From the IMG/VR virus record IMGVR_UViG_3300017989_000373, positions 1-27,536 of that record: a stretch of DNA of 27,536 nucleotides; one strand, 5' to 3'. Of the stretch, positions 1 to 7,970 are shown one piece after another (position 1 is the stretch's first letter; each line of letters starts with the position of its first letter). Source of the stretch: a virus. The notes below the pieces were generated by a model. It was not told the DNA's origin. It saw only the letters and a list, made by a program, of their open reading frames with translations, and did no database searches. Made by a program: the position numbers and the translations under genes.

Positions 1-168
1 CAATTACAAATTGAGGAGGTTGACTGGGCAGGTTTTTTAGACTATAAAGAAGCCATGAAGAGAACCATGAAATCCCAATTACCTTTAATAAATAATCTTG
101 TGAGTAAAGGGTTATTGGAAAATAACTCACATATTTTAAACTTTAAGAGGTTTGGAGATAGGTTATAA
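1..168 (+). CDS. 3' end of a gene of unknown function (partial)
   Basis: An open frame enters from the left edge in frame 1 and stops at 166-168 after 55 residues. The visible part is hydrophilic and has no recognised motif. The text in frame 2 that follows the stop (about 167-244, starting NKLLGRDP and ending with TGA at 242-244) also looks like coding sequence. The protein may therefore continue through a +1 shift at the TTA-TAA near 163-168, or the original gene may have been broken there. I do not recognise the family. Real coding is likely, but the true 3' end is uncertain. Confidence 0.5.
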   Translation, partial: QLQIEEVDWAGFLDYKEAMKRTMKSQLPLINNLVSKGLLENNSHILNFKRFGDRL

Positions 169-245
169 TAAGCTACTTGGTAGAGATCCTATTACTACCG
201 ATTTAGATTCTATTCAGAATTACATAAAAGGTAAATTCCAATGAA

Positions 246-258
246 TATATAATAAAAC
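246..258 (+). promoter_or_regulatory. Promoter-like AT element before the H1-like gene
   Basis: TATATAATAAAAC lies 18 bases before the ATG at 276. It belongs to a family of closely similar elements (core TATATAATAATAAA) found just upstream of gp45, uvsX, gene 41, gene 55 and the sugar operon. No separate -35 box is evident. It is called from recurrence and position only. Confidence 0.45.
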
Positions 259-275
259 AACAAAAAATAACTATT

Positions 276-452
276 ATGGAAAAATTTGAAGAAATCAAAG
301 CACTTATTGAAGCAGTAGGCGAAGACGTTGAAAAGTTTTACGTTAAAGGAAATAAAGCTGCTGCTGTAAGAATTCGTAAGTCTATGCAAGAAGTTAAAAA
401 TCTTGCACAAGAATTAAGAGTTCACGTACAAGAGACTAAGAATAACATGTAA
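276..452 (+). CDS. Small histone H1-like (Hc1-type) DNA-binding protein
   Basis: This 58-residue protein is rich in Lys, Glu and Ala. It begins MEKFEEIKALIEAVGED and carries the segment KGNKAAAVRIRKSMQEV followed by LAQELR. That layout matches my memory of the short histone H1-like (Hc1) proteins of Bacteroidetes, which have an N-terminal acidic helix, a K-G-N-K/S-A-A-G-x-R-x-R-K turn and a second helix. Such proteins are thought to bind and condense DNA. The ATG at 276 follows an A-rich leader with no Shine-Dalgarno sequence. A promoter-like element lies just upstream and a strong terminator just downstream, so it is probably a monocistronic unit. It points to a Bacteroidetes host, either as a captured host gene or a phage version. 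Family assignment is from memory. Confidence 0.75.
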   Translation: MEKFEEIKALIEAVGEDVEKFYVKGNKAAAVRIRKSMQEVKNLAQELRVHVQETKNNM

Positions 453-482
453 GATAACACGCCCCCAGACGCTCCTATAAAG

Positions 483-508
483 AGGGCCACTGAAAAGTGG
501 TCCTTTTT
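483..508 (+). terminator. Rho-independent terminator after the H1-like gene
   Basis: AGGGCCACT (483-491) and AGTGGTCCT (496-504) form a 9-bp stem with one G-U pair, closed by a GAAA tetraloop and followed by a run of five T. It isolates the H1-like gene from the sugar operon. Confidence 0.9.
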
Positions 509-552
509 AGTTTAATAAAGTCCTATTTACTTGAAACCTTTTTAAAAACCTC

Positions 553-566
553 TATATAATAATAAA
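553..566 (+). promoter_or_regulatory. Promoter-like element of the sugar/modification operon
   Basis: TATATAATAATAAA is an exact copy of the element that precedes uvsX at 11207-11220. It lies between the terminator at 483-508 and the first ATG at 581, so it is the only obvious place for transcription of the seven-gene run to begin. Confidence 0.55.
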
Positions 567-580
567 TCAGCTTGGTTTAT

Positions 581-1132
581 ATGGAAAGGTGCTTAATATT
601 AGATTTTGATGATACATTAGTTTCTACTATAGATACTCATGCAGATTCTTGGAGGCGAGCATTGGAAAGAGTCCTAAATAGAGAAATTCCAATAGAAACT
701 ATTATGTCCGATATTAACTATGGAATGGATGTTCTATTGCAAAAATATCAATTAACCGAAAATGAATCTCAATTAGCTCAGAAATATAAAAGGCAAATTT
801 TTTCCAAGAACCTTCATAAAACAAATGTTAATCAATTACTTCTGTGGATAATTGAAAACTCAAACTTTGAAAAGGTTATAATTGCATCTAATTCATCTAG
901 AGAAAATGTGGACAGAATTATGTCGTATCATAACATTAGCCCAATCCTATTTGATCTTATTGTAACCAGAGATGATGTTAAAAATAAGAAGCCTCATTCT
1001 GATATGGCAGATCTTATCTATAAAACATTTCCTGAATATACCCCCACTGATTTTCTTATGATTGGTGATTCTGAAGTAGATTCAACATTCGCACTTAAAA
1101 ATAATATGAAATGCATTCTGGTAAAGTTTTAG
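581..1132 (+). CDS. HAD-superfamily phosphatase
   Basis: This 183-residue protein shows all four haloacid-dehalogenase motifs. Motif I is DFDDT with nucleophile D8 and acid/base D10, motif II is IIASNSS, the motif III lysine is in KNKKPHSD, and motif IV is IGDSEVD near the C-terminus. The family mostly removes phosphate from small metabolites. The length and the helical cap between motifs I and II suggest a phosphoglycolate-phosphatase or beta-phosphoglucomutase-like member. Substrate is unknown. The frame also allows a TTG three codons upstream (572), but the ATG at 581 puts motif I at its usual distance from the N-terminus. It starts a run with a kinase, a sugar nucleotidyltransferase, an epimerase and glycosyltransferases, so a sugar phosphate is a reasonable substrate. 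The 3' end overlaps the next gene by 22 bases. Confidence 0.85.
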   Translation: MERCLILDFDDTLVSTIDTHADSWRRALERVLNREIPIETIMSDINYGMDVLLQKYQLTENESQLAQKYKRQIFSKNLHKTNVNQLLLWIIENSNFEKVIIASNSSRENVDRIMSYHNISPILFDLIVTRDDVKNKKPHSDMADLIYKTFPEYTPTDFLMIGDSEVDSTFALKNNMKCILVKF

Positions 1133-1857
1133 TAGGAAATAGTGGAGACCGCGTTTATCTCCAAGATAATAAAGTTATTAAAGAAGCAGGGGTTTATCCT
1201 ATAAAGTTTAAACAACAAATGGATTGGTTGGCAAATTGCAGTCATCCTAACTTTATTAAGATTAATCCAATTTCGGATACTTCATTTGAAATGAATAGGT
1301 ATCCTACTTGGTATGAAAAGATTTGCGATCAACCTTTGATTAAATCATTAGATCAATTAGATAGGCTCATACATATTGTAAATGACTTTGATGGTTATGG
1401 TACTGATGTAGATACAAGATCATATTTAGATAAACTTGAAACTAGGACAGGTTATAAGTATGATGGTAAATTTGATGCTGCATCAAAATGGGGTTTTGTA
1501 CATGGCGATCTTACTGTAAGTAATATCTTATATGATAAAGATTTTATTTTTATTGATCCTCGCGGTACCGAAGAGCAGAGCTATTATGATCATGGTAAAT
1601 TAATGCAATCATTTACTATGAAATATGAGTCCCATATATACAATGAAAGGAATCCTAAATACCTTAAGTTCTGTAGAGAAGCTGAAAAGATTATGTATCA
1701 ATGGTATGATGAATATCAATTAAAGTTTTTCTTGGCAGTTCATTTATTAGGAGCAGTTCCATTTTTTGAATTAAACGAAAGATATGAATTGGCAGGCATG
1801 TTCCTTAAGAAAGGGCATCAGTTATTTGACGAATTAGAAATTAAGTATACTAAATGA
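1111..1857 (+). CDS. Kinase-like phosphotransferase (APH/choline-kinase fold)
   Basis: This 248-residue protein has a protein-kinase-like small-molecule kinase signature. The catalytic loop is HGDLTVSNIL (H131, D133, N138), followed by FIDPRG with metal-binding D149. This is the Brenner motif pattern of the aminoglycoside phosphotransferase and choline kinase group. The N-terminal region (GNSGDRVYLQDNKVIKEA) resembles the glycine-rich strand and ATP-lysine region, in reduced form. Related proteins occur in bacterial capsule and surface-sugar loci next to nucleotidyltransferases. Substrate is unknown. It overlaps the HAD gene upstream by 22 bases and the nucleotidyltransferase downstream by 4, which indicates translational coupling. 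Confidence 0.75.
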   Translation: MHSGKVLVGNSGDRVYLQDNKVIKEAGVYPIKFKQQMDWLANCSHPNFIKINPISDTSFEMNRYPTWYEKICDQPLIKSLDQLDRLIHIVNDFDGYGTDVDTRSYLDKLETRTGYKYDGKFDAASKWGFVHGDLTVSNILYDKDFIFIDPRGTEEQSYYDHGKLMQSFTMKYESHIYNERNPKYLKFCREAEKIMYQWYDEYQLKFFLAVHLLGAVPFFELNERYELAGMFLKKGHQLFDELEIKYTK

Positions 1858-2561
1858 GTAGAGTAAGAAAGGCAATTATTTTGGCGGCTGGTAAGTCAAC
1901 AAGATACGGATCAAATAAACTCATTGATCCAATTTTAGGTAAATCAACAATTCAGTACTGTATTGAATTTTGTATTGAAAATGGCATAGAGGACGCATAT
2001 GTTACAATTAGTAAATCTGACTTCTTCTTTAAGAATAGGAATACTAAACTATCTCATCCTATTATTGAAAGTTTATCAAAGTATAAGGAAAAGATAAATA
2101 TTTACTATGAGTTCCAAAAAGATGATGAATATGGACCAGGCGCTGCTATTAAAGCATGGGAAGGTAAATTCTATGAACCGTTCTTATGTCTATTTGGAGA
2201 CAATTATTACCAAGGAAATATCGGTTTAGAATACCATGATCCTAATATATCAGTTGCTACATACAAAGATTATGATACTCGTGCAAGGAATTTACAACTT
2301 GCAACTATCTTAGAAGATGTGGTTATTGAAAAACCTCATGGCGTTGTAAACGGTAGATATTTTTGTGGATATATGATTTTTGCAAAAGAAGCATTTGATA
2401 ATTTAAGTAGCATTAAGTTATCAAACCGTAATGAATATGAAATCACTCATCTTATAAACTCTATGGAAAATTTAAAGTTTGAGGAATTAGGAATATGTTG
2501 GTATGATTTAACATACGAACAGGATAAACAAGTTATAGAAGACATCATCCAAAACTGTTAA
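1854..2561 (+). CDS. Sugar-1-phosphate nucleotidyltransferase
   Basis: This 235-residue protein begins with the nucleotidyltransferase signature LAAGKSTRYGSNKL (residues 10-23), the G-x-G-x-R/T-x-x-P-K-like loop that binds the NTP. It then has GPGAAIKAW (94-102) and a metal-binding LFGDN (D116), as in glucose-1-phosphate thymidylyl- or uridylyltransferases. The expected reaction is NTP + sugar-1-phosphate to NDP-sugar + PPi. It is shorter than RmlA (about 290 residues) and lacks any acyltransferase tail. It starts inside the end of the kinase gene (ATGA overlap) and ends one base before the next ORF. It would supply an activated sugar to the glycosyltransferases of the cluster. The exact sugar cannot be read from the sequence. 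Confidence 0.82.
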   Translation: MSRVRKAIILAAGKSTRYGSNKLIDPILGKSTIQYCIEFCIENGIEDAYVTISKSDFFFKNRNTKLSHPIIESLSKYKEKINIYYEFQKDDEYGPGAAIKAWEGKFYEPFLCLFGDNYYQGNIGLEYHDPNISVATYKDYDTRARNLQLATILEDVVIEKPHGVVNGRYFCGYMIFAKEAFDNLSSIKLSNRNEYEITHLINSMENLKFEELGICWYDLTYEQDKQVIEDIIQNC

Positions 2562-2562
2562 T

Positions 2563-3828
2563 ATGAAAGATAACGTAAAAAAGGTCGGCTTTTTTAAATT
2601 AGGTAAAGCCATTAAGTTTAATGAAAACAGTTGGAGCGCAATCGGTGGTGATTGTGAACCTAAACAACTTATCTGCTCAATTGCAAATCGTAACCCAGAT
2701 ATTGAGTATTGGTTACTTAGTCCTAATGATTTAGGTAAGTTTAGAGCAAAGCAAAAACCAAAAGTAAATTCACTCTTTGGCCCACCACCAGAAAAAGAAT
2801 CTGTAGTCCCTTCTAATATTAAAGAATTTCACTCTACTATGAAAGAGAGAAAATCTGCTGATGAAACTGTTGAAATCATTAAGAGTTTAGATTTAGATTT
2901 TATCTTTTTCTACACAGGTCCTACTAGTACTGTTAATATTGAAAACTATATTAATAAGAAGGATGGTACCGGTAGAGTTAAATCATTAGACTTCTTTAAG
3001 TATTATGCTGCTCCAATTATTCGTGCAATGAATGAATTGGAAAAGAAAGTACCTATTGTAGGTTTATTGGTTGATAACCGTTATGTTCTTTCATGTAAAG
3101 ATTGGGGTAATAATAACCGCCCTACATATTATCTTGCACAAAATAACTTTGAATTAGATGAAGAGTATTTTTGTAACCCTCCTACTAGAGAAACTGCAAA
3201 GATACATTCGGTGTTCGAATATTCAGGTATTGAAACAGTATTCTTATTAGACAAAAAACGATATGACATAGATGAACTCTTTGCAATGAAAAAGGATAAT
3301 TCATTTATGATGTTACAAAATCAAGGAAAGGGCTCGGGCGGAATGGACCGCTGGCACCCTGTAAAAGAGTATATTGTAGATCAAGATATTGAAACTGACA
3401 TCTATGGTAAATGGGATGATGAGATTAAAGAAAAGTATCCTAAATGGTTTAAGGGAGAAACGCGTATTGAAACAATGACCGATGAACTTCTTAAAACTAA
3501 ATACACATTCTGTGTTCCTATTAAAGAAGGTATGGTCACTTCTAAGTATGCCGAAATGCTACACTATGGTATTATACCTTTCCTCCATCCATCTTATGAT
3601 ACCGAATTTAATGTATTTCCAGAAGGTCATTTCATTAGATGTAAATCGCCAGAAGATCTTAAAAAGAAAATTGAATTCTTAAATGCAAACCCAGAGCATT
3701 ATAAGAAATTGTTCTATAACCTCCAAGAAAAGTATCTTAAAGATTCTTATTATACTGGAGAACATGTAGATACTAAAATCTGGGAAGCTTATGAACGAGT
3801 AACTAAAACTGAAAACATAAATGTATAA
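2563..3828 (+). CDS. Putative GT-B glycosyltransferase, layout like phage DNA glucosyltransferase
   Basis: This 421-residue protein has no strict motif, but its C-terminal half has GT-B character: a glycine-rich turn (QGKGSGG), DIYGKW, YPKWFKG, then FCVPIKEGMVTSKYAEML and a closing segment like RCKSPEDLKKKIEFL. By eye the order resembles that of T4 DNA beta-glucosyltransferase (Gly/Ser-rich turn, 'FFGN', 'YPW..', an E-containing acceptor helix, and a final 'R..EL..RV..L' helix). This is a visual fold-level comparison, not an alignment. It sits between the nucleotidyltransferase and an epimerase, two genes before a cytosine methyltransferase. Acting on modified phage DNA is possible. Acting on a surface glycan is the alternative. 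Confidence 0.55.
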   Translation: MKDNVKKVGFFKLGKAIKFNENSWSAIGGDCEPKQLICSIANRNPDIEYWLLSPNDLGKFRAKQKPKVNSLFGPPPEKESVVPSNIKEFHSTMKERKSADETVEIIKSLDLDFIFFYTGPTSTVNIENYINKKDGTGRVKSLDFFKYYAAPIIRAMNELEKKVPIVGLLVDNRYVLSCKDWGNNNRPTYYLAQNNFELDEEYFCNPPTRETAKIHSVFEYSGIETVFLLDKKRYDIDELFAMKKDNSFMMLQNQGKGSGGMDRWHPVKEYIVDQDIETDIYGKWDDEIKEKYPKWFKGETRIETMTDELLKTKYTFCVPIKEGMVTSKYAEMLHYGIIPFLHPSYDTEFNVFPEGHFIRCKSPEDLKKKIEFLNANPEHYKKLFYNLQEKYLKDSYYTGEHVDTKIWEAYERVTKTENINV

Positions 3829-4843
3829 TTCTGAAACTAAAATCCTGGTCACCGGTGGAGCTGGGTTCGTTGGAACAAACTTTATCAACGATTTGCTAAA
3901 TAGAGGTCATAATCCTAACTGTATTGCTGTAATTGATAACTTATCTCACGGTACTTATATTCCTAAGGTTCATGATCAAATTGAACATTTCTATAAAGAG
4001 GATATCAGAAATCAATATGTAGAAAACATTATCCAAGAATTTAAACCTGAGTATGTCTATCACTTTGCTGGTCTAGTTTCAATCTATGACTGTAATGAAG
4101 ATCCTTATGAAGCGGTTGACAATAATATTTTAGGTAGTATTAATATAATGAACGGTTGTGTTAAGGCAGGTGTTAAGAGAATCATATTTAGTGAAACTTC
4201 TGCTGTATATGAAAACTGTGAAATGCCAGATGCTGGGTTTAATGAAACACAATCTGATCCTACTACCATCTATTCTACATCTAAAGCATGTCTCGCATTA
4301 TTAGCAGAATCATACCAGAGAACTAAAGGTCTTAATTATACTGCATTGAGATATTTTAATGTAGCTGGGCCATTACAAGATTATAATAGAACAATACCTC
4401 CAGTATTTGCAGGATTTATTCTAAGAATTAAAGGTGGTCATAATCCTATCGTATTTGGAGATTATATGAAAGCTCGCGATTACATTGATGTATCTGATGT
4501 TAATGCATTCCATATTCTTTGTATGGAAAATGAAAATACTGCAAATCAAACGTTCAACTTAGGTACAGGTAAAATGACCAATCTAATGGAACTTAAAAAT
4601 ATGATCGGTGATATTATGGGAGTTGGCGAAGTTCCCTTTGATCACTATGATCCTATTGCAGGTGAAGCATTAAATATTCGCGGTGATATTTCTAAAGCCA
4701 AATCAATGGGATGGGAACCTAAAAAGGATATTAGAGATACTATTAAGGAAACTATTGTATATCTTGAAAATGAAATAGCTGAAGGAACAATTGATCCTTT
4801 AACATTCATGGAAGATTTAGAAATTGAAAAAGTTAAGATATGA
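3821..4843 (+). CDS. NAD-dependent sugar epimerase/dehydratase (extended SDR, GalE-like)
   Basis: This 340-residue protein has the complete extended-SDR signature. The Rossmann loop is TGGAGFVG (11-18), the acidic cofactor-ribose position is in VIDNLSHG (38-45), and HFAGLVS lies near 81-87. The catalytic Ser is in SETSAVY, and Y151-x3-K155 is the catalytic pair in IYSTSK. RYFNVAGP and a DYIDVSDV segment follow, typical of UDP-glucose 4-epimerase and related enzymes. It would convert one NDP-sugar to another using bound NAD. It overlaps the preceding gene by 8 bases and the methyltransferase by 4. 4-epimerase is the best guess, but dehydratase or other SDR chemistry is not excluded. Confidence 0.85.
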   Translation: MYNSETKILVTGGAGFVGTNFINDLLNRGHNPNCIAVIDNLSHGTYIPKVHDQIEHFYKEDIRNQYVENIIQEFKPEYVYHFAGLVSIYDCNEDPYEAVDNNILGSINIMNGCVKAGVKRIIFSETSAVYENCEMPDAGFNETQSDPTTIYSTSKACLALLAESYQRTKGLNYTALRYFNVAGPLQDYNRTIPPVFAGFILRIKGGHNPIVFGDYMKARDYIDVSDVNAFHILCMENENTANQTFNLGTGKMTNLMELKNMIGDIMGVGEVPFDHYDPIAGEALNIRGDISKAKSMGWEPKKDIRDTIKETIVYLENEIAEGTIDPLTFMEDLEIEKVKI

Positions 4844-6102
4844 GTAAAGAATTAAAATGGGGTACTATTATACCTCTTATTGGAGGTAGTGCCATAGGTT
4901 GTAAAAAATCCGCAGGTAATGAACCGGCATTCCACTTAAGCTATGATGCATTTGCTGCAAACGAAAGTCATATTGAAAGATATTGGCCAGATGTACCAAT
5001 GTATAGACTGGATCATGAAGAATTAGAAATACCTAACCAAACATTTGAAGAGGTAGATTATGTAAATTCGGTTTGTCCATGTGCAGGATTATCCTTATTG
5101 AATTCTGCTAGCGGATCTGCCGCGTCACGTGGATCTGATGCTGTTCAAAATAAATGGATGTATGAATCATCTGAATACATTTTAGAACATGTAAAACCTA
5201 AAGTTCTTTGGGGTGAAAACGCGCCAGGACTATTTACTAAGATGGGTGAAGGTGTTGTACAAAGACTAAGAGAGATTGCAGAAAAACATGGTTATAGTTT
5301 TTCTCTTATTAAAACTAACACTGAGCTTCATGGAATTCCACAAAGAAGAATGCGAACCTTTTACTTCTTTTGGAATACTCCTACGGTACCGATGCTTAAT
5401 TGGAAATTCAGAGAAAAGAAAAATTTGCTGGAATACTTAAACGATATACCAGAAGATGCCACATTACAGGATATGTTTATGGTTGAAGGTAAAGTCACTG
5501 AACACTTCAGACCTTATGAATATGTTTTGGAAAAGGAAGGCTTAACGCATGCTGAATTTTCTAAGAAGTTTAAGAAAGGTACAATTTCTCAGTATTTAGA
5601 AAAGAACGATCTTATTGATGACTGTATTTCTTGGCTAGAAAAGAATTATCCAAAAGAAGGTTTTTCAAATAAGAAAAGTACTAAGACTTTCATTGATATG
5701 TTGGAGCATCAAAAGAATAAAGTTAGCCAAGGTCTTGGGTATTGGGACGCTTCCCCGCACTTCTTTTATGAATCTTTTTCTGCATTGATTGGTAGAAATA
5801 TGTTTAATGGCGTACACCCAGTAGAAAATCGGTATCTTAATGTTCGTGAAATGCTTCACTTAATGGGAATGCCTCATGATTTTGAAATTGCAGAATCTCG
5901 TCATATTAACCACATCGCACAAAATGTACCAGTTAGAACTGCACAGGACATGGCTGATGAGGTTCGTAAATTCTGTGAAGGAAATCTTAAGATGACTCCT
6001 TATAAGTTTATGAAACAAGATAACACAAATCAGAAGATTGTTTCATTTGATGAACTAAGCAGTAAGCCAAAGAAAAAGTATAAATCTCAAAGCGTTATTT
6101 AA
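4840..6102 (+). CDS. DNA (cytosine-5)-methyltransferase
   Basis: This 420-residue protein shows the ordered C5-methyltransferase motifs. Motif I is a divergent SAM loop, IIPLIGGSAIGC (10-21). Motif IV is SVCPCAGLS with catalytic Cys81, motif VI is WGENAP (E126, N127), and motif VIII is IPQRRMR (167-172). Near the C-terminus are RYLNVREMLHLMGMP (motif IX) and HIAQNVPVRTAQDMA (motif X). It transfers methyl from SAM to C5 of cytosine in DNA. The length fits a complete monospecific enzyme. There is no restriction endonuclease beside it, so a stand-alone phage modification enzyme is likely. Its place inside a sugar operon is unusual and invites a role in making a substituted, perhaps glycosylated, cytosine. 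The motif I sequence departs from the usual DLFAGxGG. Confidence 0.88.
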   Translation: MSKELKWGTIIPLIGGSAIGCKKSAGNEPAFHLSYDAFAANESHIERYWPDVPMYRLDHEELEIPNQTFEEVDYVNSVCPCAGLSLLNSASGSAASRGSDAVQNKWMYESSEYILEHVKPKVLWGENAPGLFTKMGEGVVQRLREIAEKHGYSFSLIKTNTELHGIPQRRMRTFYFFWNTPTVPMLNWKFREKKNLLEYLNDIPEDATLQDMFMVEGKVTEHFRPYEYVLEKEGLTHAEFSKKFKKGTISQYLEKNDLIDDCISWLEKNYPKEGFSNKKSTKTFIDMLEHQKNKVSQGLGYWDASPHFFYESFSALIGRNMFNGVHPVENRYLNVREMLHLMGMPHDFEIAESRHINHIAQNVPVRTAQDMADEVRKFCEGNLKMTPYKFMKQDNTNQKIVSFDELSSKPKKKYKSQSVI

Positions 6103-7094
6103 TGAAAGATAATGTATTGGCTATAGGTGTATCTCACCGAGATCACTTTAGCATTATGATGGAATATTATCCTAAGGATATATCAGAAAATTTTGATATA
6201 GTATTATTTGTTGACAATAGGAATAATATTTTGCCAGATATTAAGAGCTTAATTAATGAATACGATGTACCAATTTTTAAGAATGCAAAAATTGTTATCA
6301 ACTCGGATCTTATAGAGCACTATTCCAATTCATTAAACTTGTCTGATAATGCAAGGAGATTTGCAAAAGAATACTCTGCATGCTTTAAGTTATTCGTTCC
6401 TATCTATCTTAGAGAAATATTTAATGTTAAAAAGGTATTTGCTATAGATGATGATATTTTCATTCTTAGGGATTTAAGTCCTATCTTTGATAAGTATAAA
6501 GGATGGGCATTCAAAAAAGAAAATCTATTTTACATTAAGAATAAAAATAAGCACAGAGTAATACAAGAATTTAATTCTATTTTTGATACAGACTTTAAGC
6601 TTGATGAATTAAATGCCTTATCTTTAAATAGTGGTACTATTATCTATGATGTTGATGAAAAGTATACAACTTATGTTAATAGGTTTGTTGAAAACTCATA
6701 TGTTCAGTCAATGTTCTTTGAACATTCTGGGTACAGTGCCTGGACGGTTGAACAAAGATTCCAACATTTTAATATGCATAGGTTACTCAAAGAGCGAGAT
6801 GACATTAGGCTATTTGAAGGTAAAGATGTTAGATTAATTACCAGTTTAGGTAAAGAAGAACAGGGTGTTAAATTTTTAAAGCAAGTAGTACCATATCTTA
6901 TTCATTACACAGTTGGAGTAAAGAAGCCATTGTGGCTTAGAAAATTTATACCAGGAATTTCATGGAGATATGAGGATCGTGAATTTGTTCCTAAGTTTGA
7001 ACTTAAAGATATTTTATACAACGAAAACTGGGTACCTGAGCCCTTTAAATTGGTTCATAAGAAAAGGAAGGATAAATTCAAATCTTTATTCTAA
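6102..7094 (+). CDS. Glycosyltransferase, GT-A fold, GT8-like
   Basis: This 330-residue protein has a DDD motif (116-118) in VFAIDDDIFILRDLSPIF, the metal- and nucleotide-sugar-binding DxD with the following 'D..L..L' seen in GT8 and related GT-A enzymes. LNSGTIIYDVDE is in the position of the usual (F/L)N(A/S)G acceptor-site motif. The basic C-terminus (HKKRKDKFKSLF) resembles a membrane- or nucleic-acid-contacting tail. The start codon overlaps the methyltransferase stop by one base. It closes the operon, and the promoter-like element of gp45 follows. Donor and acceptor are unknown. Confidence 0.72.
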   Translation: MKDNVLAIGVSHRDHFSIMMEYYPKDISENFDIVLFVDNRNNILPDIKSLINEYDVPIFKNAKIVINSDLIEHYSNSLNLSDNARRFAKEYSACFKLFVPIYLREIFNVKKVFAIDDDIFILRDLSPIFDKYKGWAFKKENLFYIKNKNKHRVIQEFNSIFDTDFKLDELNALSLNSGTIIYDVDEKYTTYVNRFVENSYVQSMFFEHSGYSAWTVEQRFQHFNMHRLLKERDDIRLFEGKDVRLITSLGKEEQGVKFLKQVVPYLIHYTVGVKKPLWLRKFIPGISWRYEDREFVPKFELKDILYNENWVPEPFKLVHKKRKDKFKSLF

Positions 7095-7120
7095 ATCATA
7101 AAACCATTCAATAATTATCA

Positions 7121-7134
7121 ATATAATAATAAAC
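7121..7134 (+). promoter_or_regulatory. Promoter-like element before gene 45
   Basis: ATATAATAATAAAC lies 14 bases upstream of the gp45 ATG and matches the recurrent TATATAATAATAAA element at 13 of 14 positions. The gap between the sugar operon and gp45 (7095-7148) is otherwise featureless AT-rich sequence. Confidence 0.5.
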
Positions 7135-7148
7135 AAAATTTATTTTCA

Positions 7149-7898
7149 ATGGAAACAACAATTAACAGAATTGACGGTTATGAATTAAGTTCATTCGTCC
7201 GCAAACTACTTCCAATTGACAAGTTTATCTTTATGAAGATTGCAAAAGAAGGAACTGTTTCTTCTGTCTATTTTCCTGAACGAGATGCTGTTAAATTGGT
7301 TAACACGCCAACTAAAGATATCTTTGAAGCGGATATTGATAATCCAGTAAAGGTAAGCTTCTATAACGGTACTAAAGTTATTGATGCATTAAGTCATTTT
7401 AATGGTGATGTAAAAGGTCGTATTAAGTATACTGAATATGACGGAGAATACATGGCAAGTGATTTTATTCTAGAGAATGATGATCTTCAAATTAATCTTG
7501 CATGTACCGATCCATCATTATCATTTATGGAAATGAGTAAAGAAGAAACTGACCGAGCATTTGGAACTGAATCTAAGATGTTTGAATTTGATCTTCTTAC
7601 TACTCATGTAGATAAAATGAAATCGTTGTTTAACCTTGATAAAGAAGAGGATATCTTTACTCTTTATATTGGAGAAAGGGGTATTAACATTAAAGGTACT
7701 TCATACGATGCTACACTTTGTCACTCATATGACTCATCTGTTGAAAAAGGTGCAAAGGTTGTTATCTATAAGAAATACATAAACCTTTTAGATAAGGAAA
7801 ATTATAAAGTGAGTGTATGTGAAAATAAAGTTGTTTTCAAATCGTTGGATACTAACACTCATCTTACTGTGGCTGTTGCCATTACAGACGAAGACTAA
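7149..7898 (+). CDS. gp45: DNA polymerase sliding clamp (T4 gp45-like)
   Basis: This 249-residue protein is a trimeric-clamp subunit by its length (T4 gp45 is 228) and by the character of its sequence: two clamp-like halves with alternating strands, an acidic overall composition, and segments such as DKFIFMKIAKEGTVSS and FNGDVKGRIKY. It would encircle DNA and tether the polymerase, and in T4 it also activates gp55-dependent late transcription. A gp55-like protein is encoded later in this window. It has its own promoter-like element and a strong terminator just after the stop. Clamps diverge strongly, so the call rests partly on its place beside a polymerase fragment. Confidence 0.82.
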   Translation: METTINRIDGYELSSFVRKLLPIDKFIFMKIAKEGTVSSVYFPERDAVKLVNTPTKDIFEADIDNPVKVSFYNGTKVIDALSHFNGDVKGRIKYTEYDGEYMASDFILENDDLQINLACTDPSLSFMEMSKEETDRAFGTESKMFEFDLLTTHVDKMKSLFNLDKEEDIFTLYIGERGINIKGTSYDATLCHSYDSSVEKGAKVVIYKKYINLLDKENYKVSVCENKVVFKSLDTNTHLTVAVAITDED

Positions 7899-7914
7899 CA
7901 TATATCCTTACATT

Positions 7915-7948
7915 AGGCCTGGCTTCTTCGGATAGCTGGGCCTTTTTT
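7915..7948 (+). terminator. Rho-independent terminator after gene 45
   Basis: AGGCCTGGCT (7915-7924) pairs with AGCTGGGCCT (7934-7943) to give 10 bp including two G-U pairs, with a nine-base loop and a T6 run. It separates gp45 from the polymerase fragment, so the latter needs its own promoter. A TATAAATT element at 7957-7964 is a candidate. Confidence 0.85.
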
Positions 7949-7970
7949 ATATATTATATAAATTTAACAC

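Noticed and set aside
210-410. 66-residue minus-strand frame over the H1-like gene
   Set aside because: Its Phe/Asn-rich composition is the mirror of the Lys/Glu-rich H1-like protein on the + strand, which has a leader, promoter-like element and terminator.
572-582. TTG start for the HAD phosphatase
   Set aside because: It adds only three residues. ATG at 581 gives the expected distance to motif I, and other genes of this phage start with ATG.
3482-3888. Small plus- and minus-strand frames within the GT-B gene
   Set aside because: They overlap a continuous well-formed gene, lack leaders, and have low-complexity hydrophobic text.
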